Positions 50,301 to 60,664 of a stretch of DNA of 64,000 nucleotides are shown piece after piece. The stretch's first letter is position 1; every line of letters starts with the position of its first letter. Source of the stretch: Manis javanica. Lineage: Eukaryota > Chordata > Mammalia > Pholidota > Manidae. Made by a program: the position numbers and the translations under genes. The notes under the pieces were generated by a model. The model had not been told where the DNA came from, ran no database searches, and saw only the letters and a list, made by a program, of their open reading frames with translations. The stretch lies in assembly GCF_040802235.1 (NCBI RefSeq), contig NC_133165.1, positions 16,649,623 to 16,713,622 on the forward strand, read 5' to 3'.

Positions 50301-51651
50301 TCATAAATCAAGAGAACAGGTGACAGGCACCTGGGTGAGAGATAATTGTAGACTTGGGATGAAGCAAAGAAATTTAGAGCTATTATAAAGTAATTTGTGT
50401 GCCATAACTTTCCGGGAAATTATAAATATCAGAGAAATAATAGACTCATGGTAAAACTGCTTCTGGTCACATTACCTGGACCGAAAAAGATAAAGAAAAA
50501 GAGAAACTGGTCTAGAACATCTGGAAGTACAGGGGCAGACCAACAAAAATGCCTTCCTTGTATGCTTACAGCATGTCATTGTTTACAGTTCCTGGCTGTG
50601 ACCTAACTTGATGCTTCCTGACGTCTCTGAGGAAGAGTTCCTCACCCTTACCCCACATGCGGGCATGGCTGAGTCATCTCTGTTAAATAACTTGCTCCAA
50701 GTCTCGATAAGAATGTGCACTAGTTCTCAAATCCTTACTTTTTCCAAAATCTCCACTAATGTTCATCTACGTAGGAATACGTGTGCGTCCTGGAGGGCTC
50801 CCCTTCTCTGCAGTGAGACAGTAACAGCTCCGCTTCCTCGCACATTTGATGGTTCATTCAAGCCTTTTAATTTTGAGTTCTTTAGTAGTTGAGGGACCCC
50901 ACAAGGCCTGGGACCTTGAACGCATTATTTCACCACCGTGGCTTTGGTGAGGCAAAAGCATGCCCAGAATTGAAACTTGACAGGAAATGCCTTTTGTTTG
51001 AAAGACTGGGGAAAGGGTGTTTGAATACGCAGGCCACTACTGCCATCTCCTGTTCGAGTAGCACGCTGAGGAGCCCCTGCATACATTTGCTTTAAATTCA
51101 AGGGTAATACCTACCCAAAATGACTGCAGGTAAGAGATCACTGTGAGAGGCAGAAATACTTCCCAAGCGCTTGAGGTTCCCCATTCAACCTGTTCTGGAA
51201 GTGACATCTTCTGGCAGTGGCAGGGTTAGAAGGCAGTGGGAACAGGGTGAACGGGAACGGAGACGGTCATTTGGAGGAGGGGGAGCTACGAAGACAAGGG
51301 CCCCAAGAGGTGGAGAAGTGGTCAAGGCTGGGGGAAAAGGAGGTGGTGATGTGGTTCTGCTCTGAGTACCTGGAAGAAGGGTGAGCACTTCCAGACTGGA
51401 GCTGAAACTCCTGCACAGGCCGTGAACAAGAGAGCTGAAGTGACAGAAAATCAATCCTCTTCGGATTTCAGGAAGGGCTGTCAAAGGAGCTTTGAGTATC
51501 TCAGAATCACAGACTGCGCCATATACCCCACCTCCAAGAGAGACCGAGGACTGGCAGGGCAGGGGCACCCAGAGAAGACTAGGGTCTTCTCAGAGCTTAG
51601 TATTTGCTCTTCTGAGGATGTGACCGTCAGTCATCCCAATGGTTCAGCAAG

Positions 51652-51675
51652 TGGGGATAGCTACGGGGATAGCTA
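51652..51675. repeat. 12-bp tandem duplication
   Basis: GGGGATAGCTAC occurs twice in direct succession, preceded by AGT and followed by GCAGG. Two exact copies. Confidence 0.9.
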
Positions 51676-53331
51676 CGCAGGACTCCACCTTAGCTTTCTG
51701 CACTGCTCCCCAACTAAGGGTTGGGAAGCAACTGCAGGGAGTAGCCAGGCAACTGGGCTATGGGGCGGGAAGTGGGCAGACAGCTGGTGGCGCTGTGACC
51801 GGGGCTACAGAGTCATGACAGGTGACGGCCCCCCACCTCTCCTCACCTGGGCCTTACCACATTTGTGGGGTGGCCTCTTTTCTCCTCAAAACCATACGAG
51901 GTTGTTCTTATTTTCTTTTCAAGATAGTTCTTGATGCTAAAGCTAAGTCGATTTCACTGAGTATTAATGGAGAGGCCCACACAGCATGACTAGTCACAGG
52001 TAACAAATCATCCCACGGGGAGTTACAGTGATAAACCCAGAGAAGAGTGAGTCATGGAGTGAAAAGAGAATGCAGATTATAGTACAGGACTATTTGTCTA
52101 GAACACAAGCTTCCAGCATGGGACTGACCGTGTTCTTGTGACACTAAACATCCACATCTCAATGACCTGCTGTTATAATTGCTCAGGGTGAAAATGCTCT
52201 TTATTCCATCTGCACACAGTTAAACACTGCAGCTTGTAAGTAGCTCTGAAGCTTGCTCATAGGTCCTGCCTGAACGCCTTATGCTCACAGCTGCCATCTG
52301 TTGACAGAATGTCCCAGAGAGGGTATGTCTAGATCCGAGTCCAATCAGGAAGGTCACTTGACAATCTTTTTCTTGAGAGTCAATATAAAGAAAAAGTAGG
52401 CTCCGTAAATAATAACCTGTTTTCCTGAAGACCTGGGCAATTCTTGCCACATAAATTACATACATAATTATGGATGTTGGGTCTACTTGTATTCAGTGGT
52501 TATGATCCAGCATCTTGTGATCCAGCACTAGGCATGGCAGGAAAGCTCCCAGGACTTAAGCTGTACCTTTAGCGGCAGGTACCTGACCACCACATGGCGT
52601 CCATGCCCCTGATGAAGCTGCGTCCTCTGGACAAACTGGTAATGTGTATCCAGGCTTGTAGATCTGACCGTCACTGAGGCTTGGAAAGAACTCACAGGTG
52701 AACTCAACCTTTTGCTCCAGCTACTGTAGTGTAGATATGCAAAGGCCATGGTGAGGGGCACAGCCAGGGGTTTACTGACTAGTGTATTGGCAAAGGCTAG
52801 TATTGTAAGGGTGTAGAAGGTGTTCTGGGGCCAAGTGTAGCACAGTATAAATCTGATTCTTGCTCAAAAGTGGCCATTGAACTGTTCTATTTCTAGCTTT
52901 TCATTTTTAAGGAGAGAATGAATTTTACTAAGTTCAACCATTATAATTTAGTCTGCCATTCATGGGAATTACATAAGGTAATTGAGGTCTCTAACCAGAC
53001 AGACAGCAATTAGACTGATCTGGTATTCAATAAATTAGCTTTATTGGGTACCCACAACTTTGCTTTTACCCTGAGAAATCTGTACTCAGAGGCCAAGTTC
53101 CTTTGCAGTATTATCATGCTTATCTTTGGAGCTCTGGTTCAGTTCCAATTTATGACGATAAAGTGGATTCTAAAGCCCATTTACAAAATATGACTCAGCT
53201 TAATACACTTAAAGAAAATACACAGATTAAGCAATATTTACACCCACGTTTGCTGGGAAATTTCTCAGGTGGTATCATTCTTGTAATCAAGCAACTTCTA
53301 AGATACTTGCTCTCAAACTTTAGCTTTCATT

Positions 53332-53492
53332 GTATTAACCTGGACAGTTTGTTAAAAACAAATTGCTGAGGCCTCCTCACAAATGCAGTAGGACTTGGGT
53401 GGGGTCTGAGATGTGCATTTCTAATAGCTTCCCAGGTGGTGGTGATATACTGGACTGGGGGCCACACCTGAAGAATCACTGCTCTAAACAAG
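53332..53492 (-). mobile_element. MER5A hAT-Charlie element
   Basis: CAGTTTGTTAAAAACAAATTGCTGAGGCC, CAGTAGGACTTGGGTGGGGTCTGAGATGTGCATTTCTAATAGCTTCCCAGGTGGTGGTGAT and GAAGAATCACTGC follow the MER5A order. Confidence 0.85.
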
Positions 53493-53566
53493 TGTTTTTA
53501 CCAACACCCATCCTCCTTTCTCTTTTTTAATCTCCAGATCATCATACTAATGCCCATTCAGGCCTG

Positions 53567-53853
53567 TTATGGGCTGAATTGTGTCTCCGCCAATTCATAT
53601 GTTAAAACCCAGGATTCAGGAATGTGACTGTATTTGGAGATAGGGGACTTATATAGGTAATTAAGTTAAAGTGAGGTGGCCCTCCCCAAGTTGAAGGCCT
53701 TGATGGGTAAAGATTGACCTCCTCTGAGAAAGAGGATGCTGCCAGCAAAGTGCCTTTGGACTCCAGCCATGATAACAGCCCTTTCCTGGGTTTCCAGACT
53801 CCTGGTCTACCCTGCCAATCTCTTGGACTTGCCAACCTCTACAATTTCATGAG
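53567..53853 (+). mobile_element. MLT1-type MaLR LTR
   Basis: TGTTATGGGCTGAATTGTGTC, CAATTCATATGTTAAAACCC, GAATGTGACTGTATTTGGAGATAGGG and GTAATTAAGTTAAAGTGAGG are typical MLT1 5' landmarks. The distal part (GGACTTGCCAACCTCTACAATTTCATGAGC) fits an LTR 3' region. It abuts the ERV LTR at 53855. Confidence 0.8.
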
Positions 53854-53854
53854 C

Positions 53855-54253
53855 TGCTGTCTAGCTCGTGGGTTTCAGTCCCAGGCAAGTTCATTCTTGA
53901 TTTGGTGAGACTAAAAAATGACAGTGGAACCTTCTTGGGGTAAAAGGGTTTATACCCAACTTCATTCCCACGGTGGCAGGTCAATCACTAGAATCCCATC
54001 CATTCAGAGCGAGTCTGTGTGCAGCAAGCTGGTCTCTGTCCCTGGGCCTCTCTGCCCCCCGCAGCCATCTCAGTCTCTGTCCTGGGCGCTGCCACCACTC
54101 CAGCCTCTGCTCTCCCATAGCCATGCAGCCCAGAGCACTGGGCAGAGCTCTTTATATAGAGTCAATAACAGTGTATTACCCACCGTGTGTAGTGAGCAAG
54201 CCGACCAGGGTCAGGTGAGAATCTTGGCCATAGGAACTTTCATTTTCTGTACA
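53855..54253 (-). mobile_element. ERV LTR, family A copy 3 (minus)
   Basis: Reverse-oriented copy of the LTR at 8998, about 400 bp. TATATAAA lies on the minus strand at 54158-54151. The order U3 (AAAATGAAAGTTCC...), TATA, GC-rich R, then a CAAGAAGGTTCCACTGTC segment matches copy 1. The middle is longer than in copy 1, including a C-rich insert. Solo LTR. Confidence 0.8.
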
Positions 54254-54292
54254 GTCGTTTAAAATCCTTTTCCCTTTCTATACACACATATA

Positions 54293-54522
54293 CAGTTGAC
54301 CCTTGAACAACATGGATTTGAACTACACAAGTCTTTTCTGAGAAATATATTGGAAAATTTTTTGGAGATCTATGACAATTTGAAAAAAAAATATTTTCTT
54401 TCTCTAGGTTACTTTATTGTAAGAATACAGCATATAATACATACAACATACAAAATATGCTAATGAACTATTTATTCTGGTCAACAGTAGGCTATTAGTT
54501 AAGTTTGGGGGGGAGTCAAAAG
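54293..54522 (+). mobile_element. TcMar-Tigger-type element, internally deleted
   Basis: Starts CAGTTGACCCTTGAACAACATGG, the terminal inverted repeat of a Tigger-type element, and has the AT-rich AGCATATAATACATACAACATACAAAATATGC region and GGTCAACAGTAGGCTATTAGTTAAGTTTGGGGG near its other end. The second terminal repeat is lost. Non-autonomous. Confidence 0.75.
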
Positions 54523-54562
54523 GAATGTGTAATTTTTATCTAGGGGGCATGGTCTTGGTCCC

Positions 54563-54951
54563 TGCAGGGAAGGTGGAAGTAACCATGGCCAGAATCCTCA
54601 TCTGACCCTAATTTACTTGCGCATTGCACACGCTCAATGCTTTAGGCACAGGGTTGTGCACCTGTTGGCAACAAGCTGTAGTTGTCTGTATTGCTATATG
54701 AAGAGCTCCACCCAGTGCTCAGGGCAGCACCTGGAGCAGAGAGTGAGCGAGTCAGGGGCTTTGAGGAGGGCTTGCTGCAGGCAGACTGCCCCGGAGGCTG
54801 CCGGGATGCTAGCACTCGACCTGCCAGGACAGAAATAAAGCTGAGTATAAACCCTTATGCCCCAAGGATGTTCTGTTGCTGTTTTTTGGTCTCACCAAAT
54901 CCATGGTGAACTTGCCGGGGGCTGAAATCCTCAGGCGAGACAGTCCCCACA
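54563..54951 (+). mobile_element. ERV LTR, family A copy 4 (plus)
   Basis: Plus-oriented LTR of about 390 bp with TATA-like GCTATATGAAGAGC near 54693, GC-rich R, AATAAA at 54834-54839, then CCCTTATGCCCCAAGGATGTTCTGTTGC and GGTGAACTTGCCGGGGGCTGAAATCC. More diverged from copy 1 than copy 3 is. Confidence 0.8.
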
Positions 54952-54954
54952 TTG

Positions 54955-57270
54955 TTGAAAGATGACCTGTAATCATGTTGGTGTTTCTTTGGAGGAACCT
55001 AAACACAAGGTGTCATTCCCATTCAGTTCCTGGTTAAAGCCTGAGGATAAGCCTTTTTTGATTAATATTTCCCAGTAAGCAAATGCCCCAGGAAAATGAA
55101 GCTTATTGGCTTTTCTCAAATACACCCATCATTTAATGCCTTTTATTGTATTTGTTCTGATATATTGGATGTTCATGGTAAATGGGGGCTGTTCTTTGCT
55201 CAGGAAGAGGATCTAACTGGCTTTCTATGCTGGGGAGCATGCTTTGAGTTGCTTTTTAAGCAGTTTCATTTGTGGTTACTGTAGTAACAAAACTAATTGT
55301 GTCTCCCAAGTATGTAACTGTCTGGGCTGGGGTTTAACTAGAAGAGCTAACTCAGGTGCTTACTCTGCTGGGCTGTCGCCGTTGGTGCATTCTGAATGTA
55401 TAACAAATATGTCCGTATGGGTGGATGTGGCGTCTTACTGTCTTTACCTCCATTTTGCCCTTTCCCTCAGTCCTGCCCCACACGCTGAGGACTTACTGGG
55501 CTTTCCCCGAGACCTCTGCATCAGAGCCGACCCTGGGGAGCCCGGAGCTTGGCGGGACTTGTTCTCTGTTCATCTTCTGTTGTGGTTTTGTTTTTCCCCT
55601 GCCTCTGGCACTGCTGTAATTGAACCTGGGGGCTCTTTAGGTCTGCAGACAGAGGAAACACTATGAGGATCTGCTTGGGCTGCCCATCCACGAAGGGTAT
55701 TTTTCAGGCTGCCCTGTTTTAAGTTAGCTTGATGAACAAAAATGAAAGCTTTCGGAATCGATCAATCCTAGAGGACTTCTGTAAAAAACACTTTATCAAA
55801 TTTGAAACCAAGACTTTATTTCTCAAAGCTGGAAACCCTAAACTTGTGATCAGACTGGACAGTCACACGTTTAGATGGCAGCACCTACTGGCCGAGTGCG
55901 ATAGGGCAGCCGGAGAAAGGACACCACACTTCCAGGGGAGGGGAGCCATGCCAGGGGGCTTGTGTGTGGTCATGGAAGCTTCCTGGGAGAAACCCTGGTT
56001 ATCTGAGCTTTCGAGGGCTGGAGTGTAGATTGTCTCAGGTTGGAGGGTCCGCTCTAGTGTCAGAAGGCTCTGTGAGGGGCCCCGCAGTTCTGAGATTGCT
56101 TGAAGTGCTCCCTCAGCAAACACTACTGTAGGCGTACACCAGGGCTGTGAGTGAACCCAGGGATGGTCTGCCTTCCTATTCTCTTGCTTCCTAAAAAGTG
56201 AGAGACTTAATTATTATTTTAAGAATCCTTTTCCATGTGGTAATCTCCCATCGATACATTAGTCAAAAAGTAAAATTGTTTTTACAGAAATCTGCTAATC
56301 AACAAAAGTACTCAGAGAAGTGGAGGAAGTGACAAAAATCCAGGTTTTCGACAGGCTATGCTATAAGGGGGGTTTATATTACTAGCTTCATGAATGCTAA
56401 GTAAAGTATTGTGAGGATACTATAACATCTTCTTGATATGTGGTATATTTGAACTTGATAATTGACTTGCTTCTAGTTTATATGGGTATTCAACTTAACC
56501 ATCAGAGTTTCATTTGCCCTTGTTTGACACTGTTACTTTTTAAAACATTTTGACATGTTATGTATTGTAACAATAAAAAATAGATTAGTCAGGCAGCATT
56601 CCATCATTTTAGAGATGGGGTGAATAGGCACAAGAAACTGAAGAAGTTTTTTGAAGGTCATATTGTTTCTTAGAGCTGGAACCCAGAAGACATGTCCCTA
56701 ACTGCTACTATAGTGCTTCTCAAACTTGCTGAGCCACTTACCATAGATTATTACGATATTGTCTAAAGGGATGAATGCAAATATAAGAAAGATGTTCTAC
56801 TCTTGGACTAGAGAGTTGGTTCTCTGAGGTTCATGCACGGACTTCATGGAAACCAAATGCACTAGAGTCTCCAATGGATACTCGGCAATAACAGACAACA
56901 GCAATGCACCCTTGGTCTAAAGCTGCTATCAAGCATTGTGTGGTCACATCCATTATGATCTGTTGGACCACATGGTTCCATGTAGTTGAAGCCGTTTAGC
57001 TAGTGGTGATGAAGTTGGCCACCAAACTCAGTACTCTAACTTCCGGCCTGCTGCTTCCCTGCACACAGCCATCAATCTGCTTTCTTTGTTTCCCTGCCTC
57101 CTGGGAAACTGAAACCCTGCCTGGCATATCCAGTCTCTCACTTTCTGCTTTGTGTATTCTGGGATATTTGCAGAGAGGGATACACTGTCATAAAGTTGAT
57201 GGGGAGAGTAATACGGCATGACGTCTGGGAGAAGGGTAAGTAAACCTGTTTTGCAGGCAGTAGGAGAGAA
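54955..57270. other. Intronic DNA, no exon seen
   Basis: 55240-55680 holds a plus-strand ORF of 140 codons without family features. 55860-55990 is GC-richer. Possible MIR remnant near 56600-56700 is listed separately; otherwise no repeat recognised. Confidence 0.4.
56595..56700 (-). mobile_element. MIR-like fragment
   Basis: CATTTTAGAGATGGGGTGAATAGGCACAAGAAACTGAAGAAG then GAGCTGGAACCCAGAAGAC fits the reverse MIR layout loosely. Confidence 0.45.
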
Positions 57271-57274
57271 GGCC

Positions 57275-57420
57275 TCTCCCTGTGCTGGGCGTTATGCTTG
57301 ATTCTGTACTCATATCATCTCACTTAATCATCAGCAATAGCTGGGGGAAGTAGGTATTATTATCTTTATGTTTTGATGGGGAAATTGCAGCTCAACTGAG
57401 TAACTGTCCCAGATCCCCGT
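57275..57420 (-). mobile_element. MIR SINE
   Basis: CTGTGCTGGGCGTTATGCTTGATTC, CATCTCACTTAATCATCAGC, GTAGGTATTATTATCTTTATGTTTTGATGGGGAAATTGCAGCTCA and AGTAACTGTCCCAGATC follow the reverse MIR consensus. Confidence 0.75.
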
Positions 57421-57764
57421 TCCCACTTCTGTCTATGATGTCACACTGTGTTCTGTATATATAAAGGGTAAGTTAGACATAGAGAAGGGAGAGTGGGGCA
57501 TTTGAACATGATGGAGAGAGTATGCCCAGTACATATGGAGGAAAAGCAGAGACCAAGAATAGGAGCAAGGGTGGGACTAGGGATGTTCTAGTCATCTTGG
57601 CTTTAGAGAGAAAGATGCTCAGATACACTCTATTTTTATTCAAGTTAATTTGGTTTGTCATTGTTCTTGATAATATAATGGACTATCTTAAACATTTTTA
57701 TTCCTCAAGAAAAGCAAGGAACAGATAAGCATCCTTTATGCTTGCTTTCTCAGTACCATCAACA

Positions 57765-57906
57765 CCAGCATCTCCTGGGATTTGAGAAATGCAAATTCAT
57801 TCTTGGGCACCCCCACAGACCTGTGCCCGTGGGGCCAGCAGTCTGCACTGTAACCAGACCTCCCGCTGATCCTGAAGCTTACCAAAGTTTGAGAGCCATT
57901 TCTTTA
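57765..57906 (+). mobile_element. MER5A hAT-Charlie element
   Basis: CACCAGCATCTCCTGGGATTTGAGAAATGCAAATTC, CCACAGACCTG, GTGGGGCCAGCAGTCTGCACTGTAACCAGACC and CAAAGTTTGAGAGCC match MER5A in sense orientation. Confidence 0.8.
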
Positions 57907-57909
57907 CTC

Positions 57910-59755
57910 TGTAATACCCACTACATGAGGATTTTAAGCTCTTTCCTCTCTATATATGCAAAGATACTTTTAAAAACAAATCATCAAAGGTACTTGATAA
58001 GACTTAATTTGCTTTCTCTCCCGGTAACCCTGTGGAAGATGAGATAAATGTAATAATGTAGACTGTTCCTTATATAAATAAAGCCAATGAAGGTTTTAGT
58101 TTTTCTTTTTGGCAATATATTTGAGTACTTCTAGAGAAAATATAACTGCTAAATAACAGTAGCATCATATCTGAATTTTCACTTTATCTGTTATAAAAAT
58201 ATTTTCTTTGAAATTATCTGAAGATGATGGTTGCAATTTTAAAAGGCAACAAAATCATTCAAATTGCCACAAATTGCTTGTTACAATATCAAAAACCCTC
58301 CTAAAACTTGAAAAGATGAGGGAAAAAGACCAACATTCCTTCTCATTCCTTCTTTATCCCAATCCCCTAAGAAATATACCTTTAAAATGAATCATATAAT
58401 TTCAGAAAAGTCTCCATATGTCTGCGTACTTAATCAGTCAATGTTGGGAACATTACTACATAGCCCAGTATTGTGCCTGCACTCCTTTGATATTCCACCA
58501 TCTCATGATCCTAGTACTTGGATGTATCATGTGGATTGTTTGGGTCATGCTGAGCTGCAGGTTTGGAGGGCGAACAGCTAGAGGGACTGTGACAAAAGCA
58601 TTGTCAAAGGAATCCCTGGTGAACAGAAACTTATCTTCTTGGCTTCTGACATCAACTTCTCCCTACTTCTCTACTTTTTTTAAAACATCACATCCCCTAT
58701 ACTATATCTCTCTTTTTTAATCAAATAATAATTTAGATGTTTTCTCTCAGAAAACATTCCTCATCAATAAATCCTGTCTGCAAATGTTTTGATACATGTC
58801 TATTGACAAAATTTTACACATACTGATTTATGGAAGTTTATATTAATTTAATCATATTTTAAAATATATTTTTCTGGCTTTTGAAGTAGAGGGACCATAT
58901 TCTATTAAATCTTTATTTTGTTCAGCAAGTATTTACTGACTTCCTATTACATTTTCCACCAGAATGGGTGTTAAGACATATGTCCCTTAGGCATTAAGTC
59001 AAAAACTGAACACAGTAACTGAAGAGATTTTTTACAAGATGGTACTTGCTGAAGCCAAATCAGTGATTGAATACAAGGTGGCAACTAATATGAGCTCAGA
59101 GCATAGTCTTTAGTATTCTGTTGACCTGAAGCATGAAATTCCTTCAATAGAGTGTGAATGGATTTCCCCTGGTAGTTTACAGGGTTCAGCCTATGTTGTA
59201 GCAAAGGCCCTCCTACCCCAATGTTCTCCTGTTCTGTGGATCAGCCTGACCTTGCATACTGATCACTCTTTCTGAAATGAAATAAATGAGAAATGGAATA
59301 TATTTGGTAGTAACAGGAAAGATGTTGTCTTAAGAAATTCAATTAGAAGGACAACTTTTAAAGCTTGAAGCAACAATTCAGAATCTGTTCGTATCATGAA
59401 CATAACGTAACCTCATTCATTGCACAAAATGAAAACATCACCAAAATTTTCTGAGACATACAAAAATTACAGAGATTTCCATCTACATAGTAATACAGAA
59501 GAGTAGAAAATACTACATAAACTTTTTCTTGATTGAAGCTTTTAGAATTAGAACATTGTATATACTTGGAAAAAATGTATCATGATGGTTCCTTTTTATA
59601 TGAATCACATTCCCCTCCCCTTGCCTCATCTTTAGGACTTGTACTATAGAGTTTTAAACCTAAAAGAGTGATGAAGAAAACTCCTTATTTGTGATATCCA
59701 GGGGATCAGTCAGCCTCTCCCCAGTGCTGAGTCGCCATCACCTGCTGCAGTGGGG
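57910..59755. other. Intronic DNA, no exon seen
   Basis: AT-rich unique DNA; no repeat that I can name and no coding signal. Confidence 0.4.
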
Positions 59756-59757
59756 AT

Positions 59758-60335
59758 CCTGCCTCCCTTCTGACCCCCAGCTCTCAGGCCTTCTTCTACA
59801 TAGCCGCCAGAATAACCTTCCACAGGCACATCTCTTCATTGTCATCTTTTCATTTAAAAACCTTTGATGGCTAGCTCCCCAGTGCAACTGGAATACAAGC
59901 GAACTCCTTCCCATGATCTTCAAGCCCTTGCAAGAGCTGGCTCCTGCCTGCCTTGACTGTTGGACCTAACACCCTGCACTCTGCCAGGGGTGCACCAAGA
60001 TCTAGCTATGCCAGCCTGCTAGATATACCCCCAGCACAGAAAGTTTCTTTCCATCTCAGGACCTGGGCACTCACTTGTCCTGTTGCTTTAAAACACTTTG
60101 CTTCAGGTTTTCAGAGAACTCTGCTCACCAGAGCTGAGTCAACCCTCTGCATTATTCTATTTGTCTTCTTTATAGCACTTACCCAAAGTTTTCTTTTTTA
60201 GTTTATGCTTATGATCTTTCTCCCTGCTAGAATATAAGTTCCTTATGGGCCCACTGTCCTGTTAACCTTTCTGTTCCTGTATCTGTGTGATACTGCTTTG
60301 CACGAAATAAATGCTTAATGAATAGTTGTTAACAG
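59758..60335 (+). mobile_element. L2 3' portion
   Basis: Sense L2 from the RT-ORF tail to the terminus: TTAAAAACCTTTGATGGCTAGCTCCCCAGTGCAACTGGAATACAAGC, ATCTTCAAGCCCTTGCAAGAGCTGGCTCC, AGAATATAAGTTCCTTATGGGC and CACGAAATAAATGCTTAATGAATAG. One of the better preserved L2 copies here. Confidence 0.75.
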
Positions 60336-60529
60336 ACTATCTGAAAAAATCATCCTTTTGTCTCACCAAGTATTTGAGCCACAGTTTTCTCCATTTACCT
60401 GTGATTATGTCCCTTAGGTGGGATATATAACACATAAAACTTCTGTTATTTAAGCTCTATTTCTTTATTTTCAATCAGAAAAAAAGAATATGTTGACTTT
60501 ATTGGACCTATTTTTGTACTAGATTAGTG

Positions 60530-60662
60530 TCACCAGGGAAACTTGAACAATTATTGCTTCCTCTGAGCTTCAGTTGTCTCTCAGGATGGAGCCTGAGCAT
60601 CCGTATTTTTAATATCTCCTAAGGTGACTCTGATTACTGAGAGCGTTGGGAAAGACTGGACT
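60530..60662. mobile_element. MER5A-like fragment
   Basis: CTCAGGATGGAGCCTGAGCATCCGTATTTTTAATATCTCCTAAGGTGACTCTGATTACTGAGAGCGTTGGG is MER5A-like but diverged. Confidence 0.5.
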
Positions 60663-60664
60663 AA

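Larger units (their letters stand above)
46480..53320. other. Long intronic stretch, mostly unique
   Basis: No exon, RNA gene or clear retroposon over nearly 7 kb apart from a possible decayed L2 at 46890-46990 and a CACACC short repeat at 47361-47386. 48500-50350 is repeat-poor AT-rich DNA. 51170-51900 is purine- and GC-richer, with overlapping ORFs on both strands (170 and 127 codons) that carry no known motif. Confidence 0.4.

Noticed and set aside
51422..51934. ORF of 170 codons on the plus strand, with a 127-codon minus ORF overlapping its left part.
   Set aside because: No domain, signal peptide or membrane segment; it contains a GDSY duplication from a local DNA duplication, and there is no splice or promoter support.
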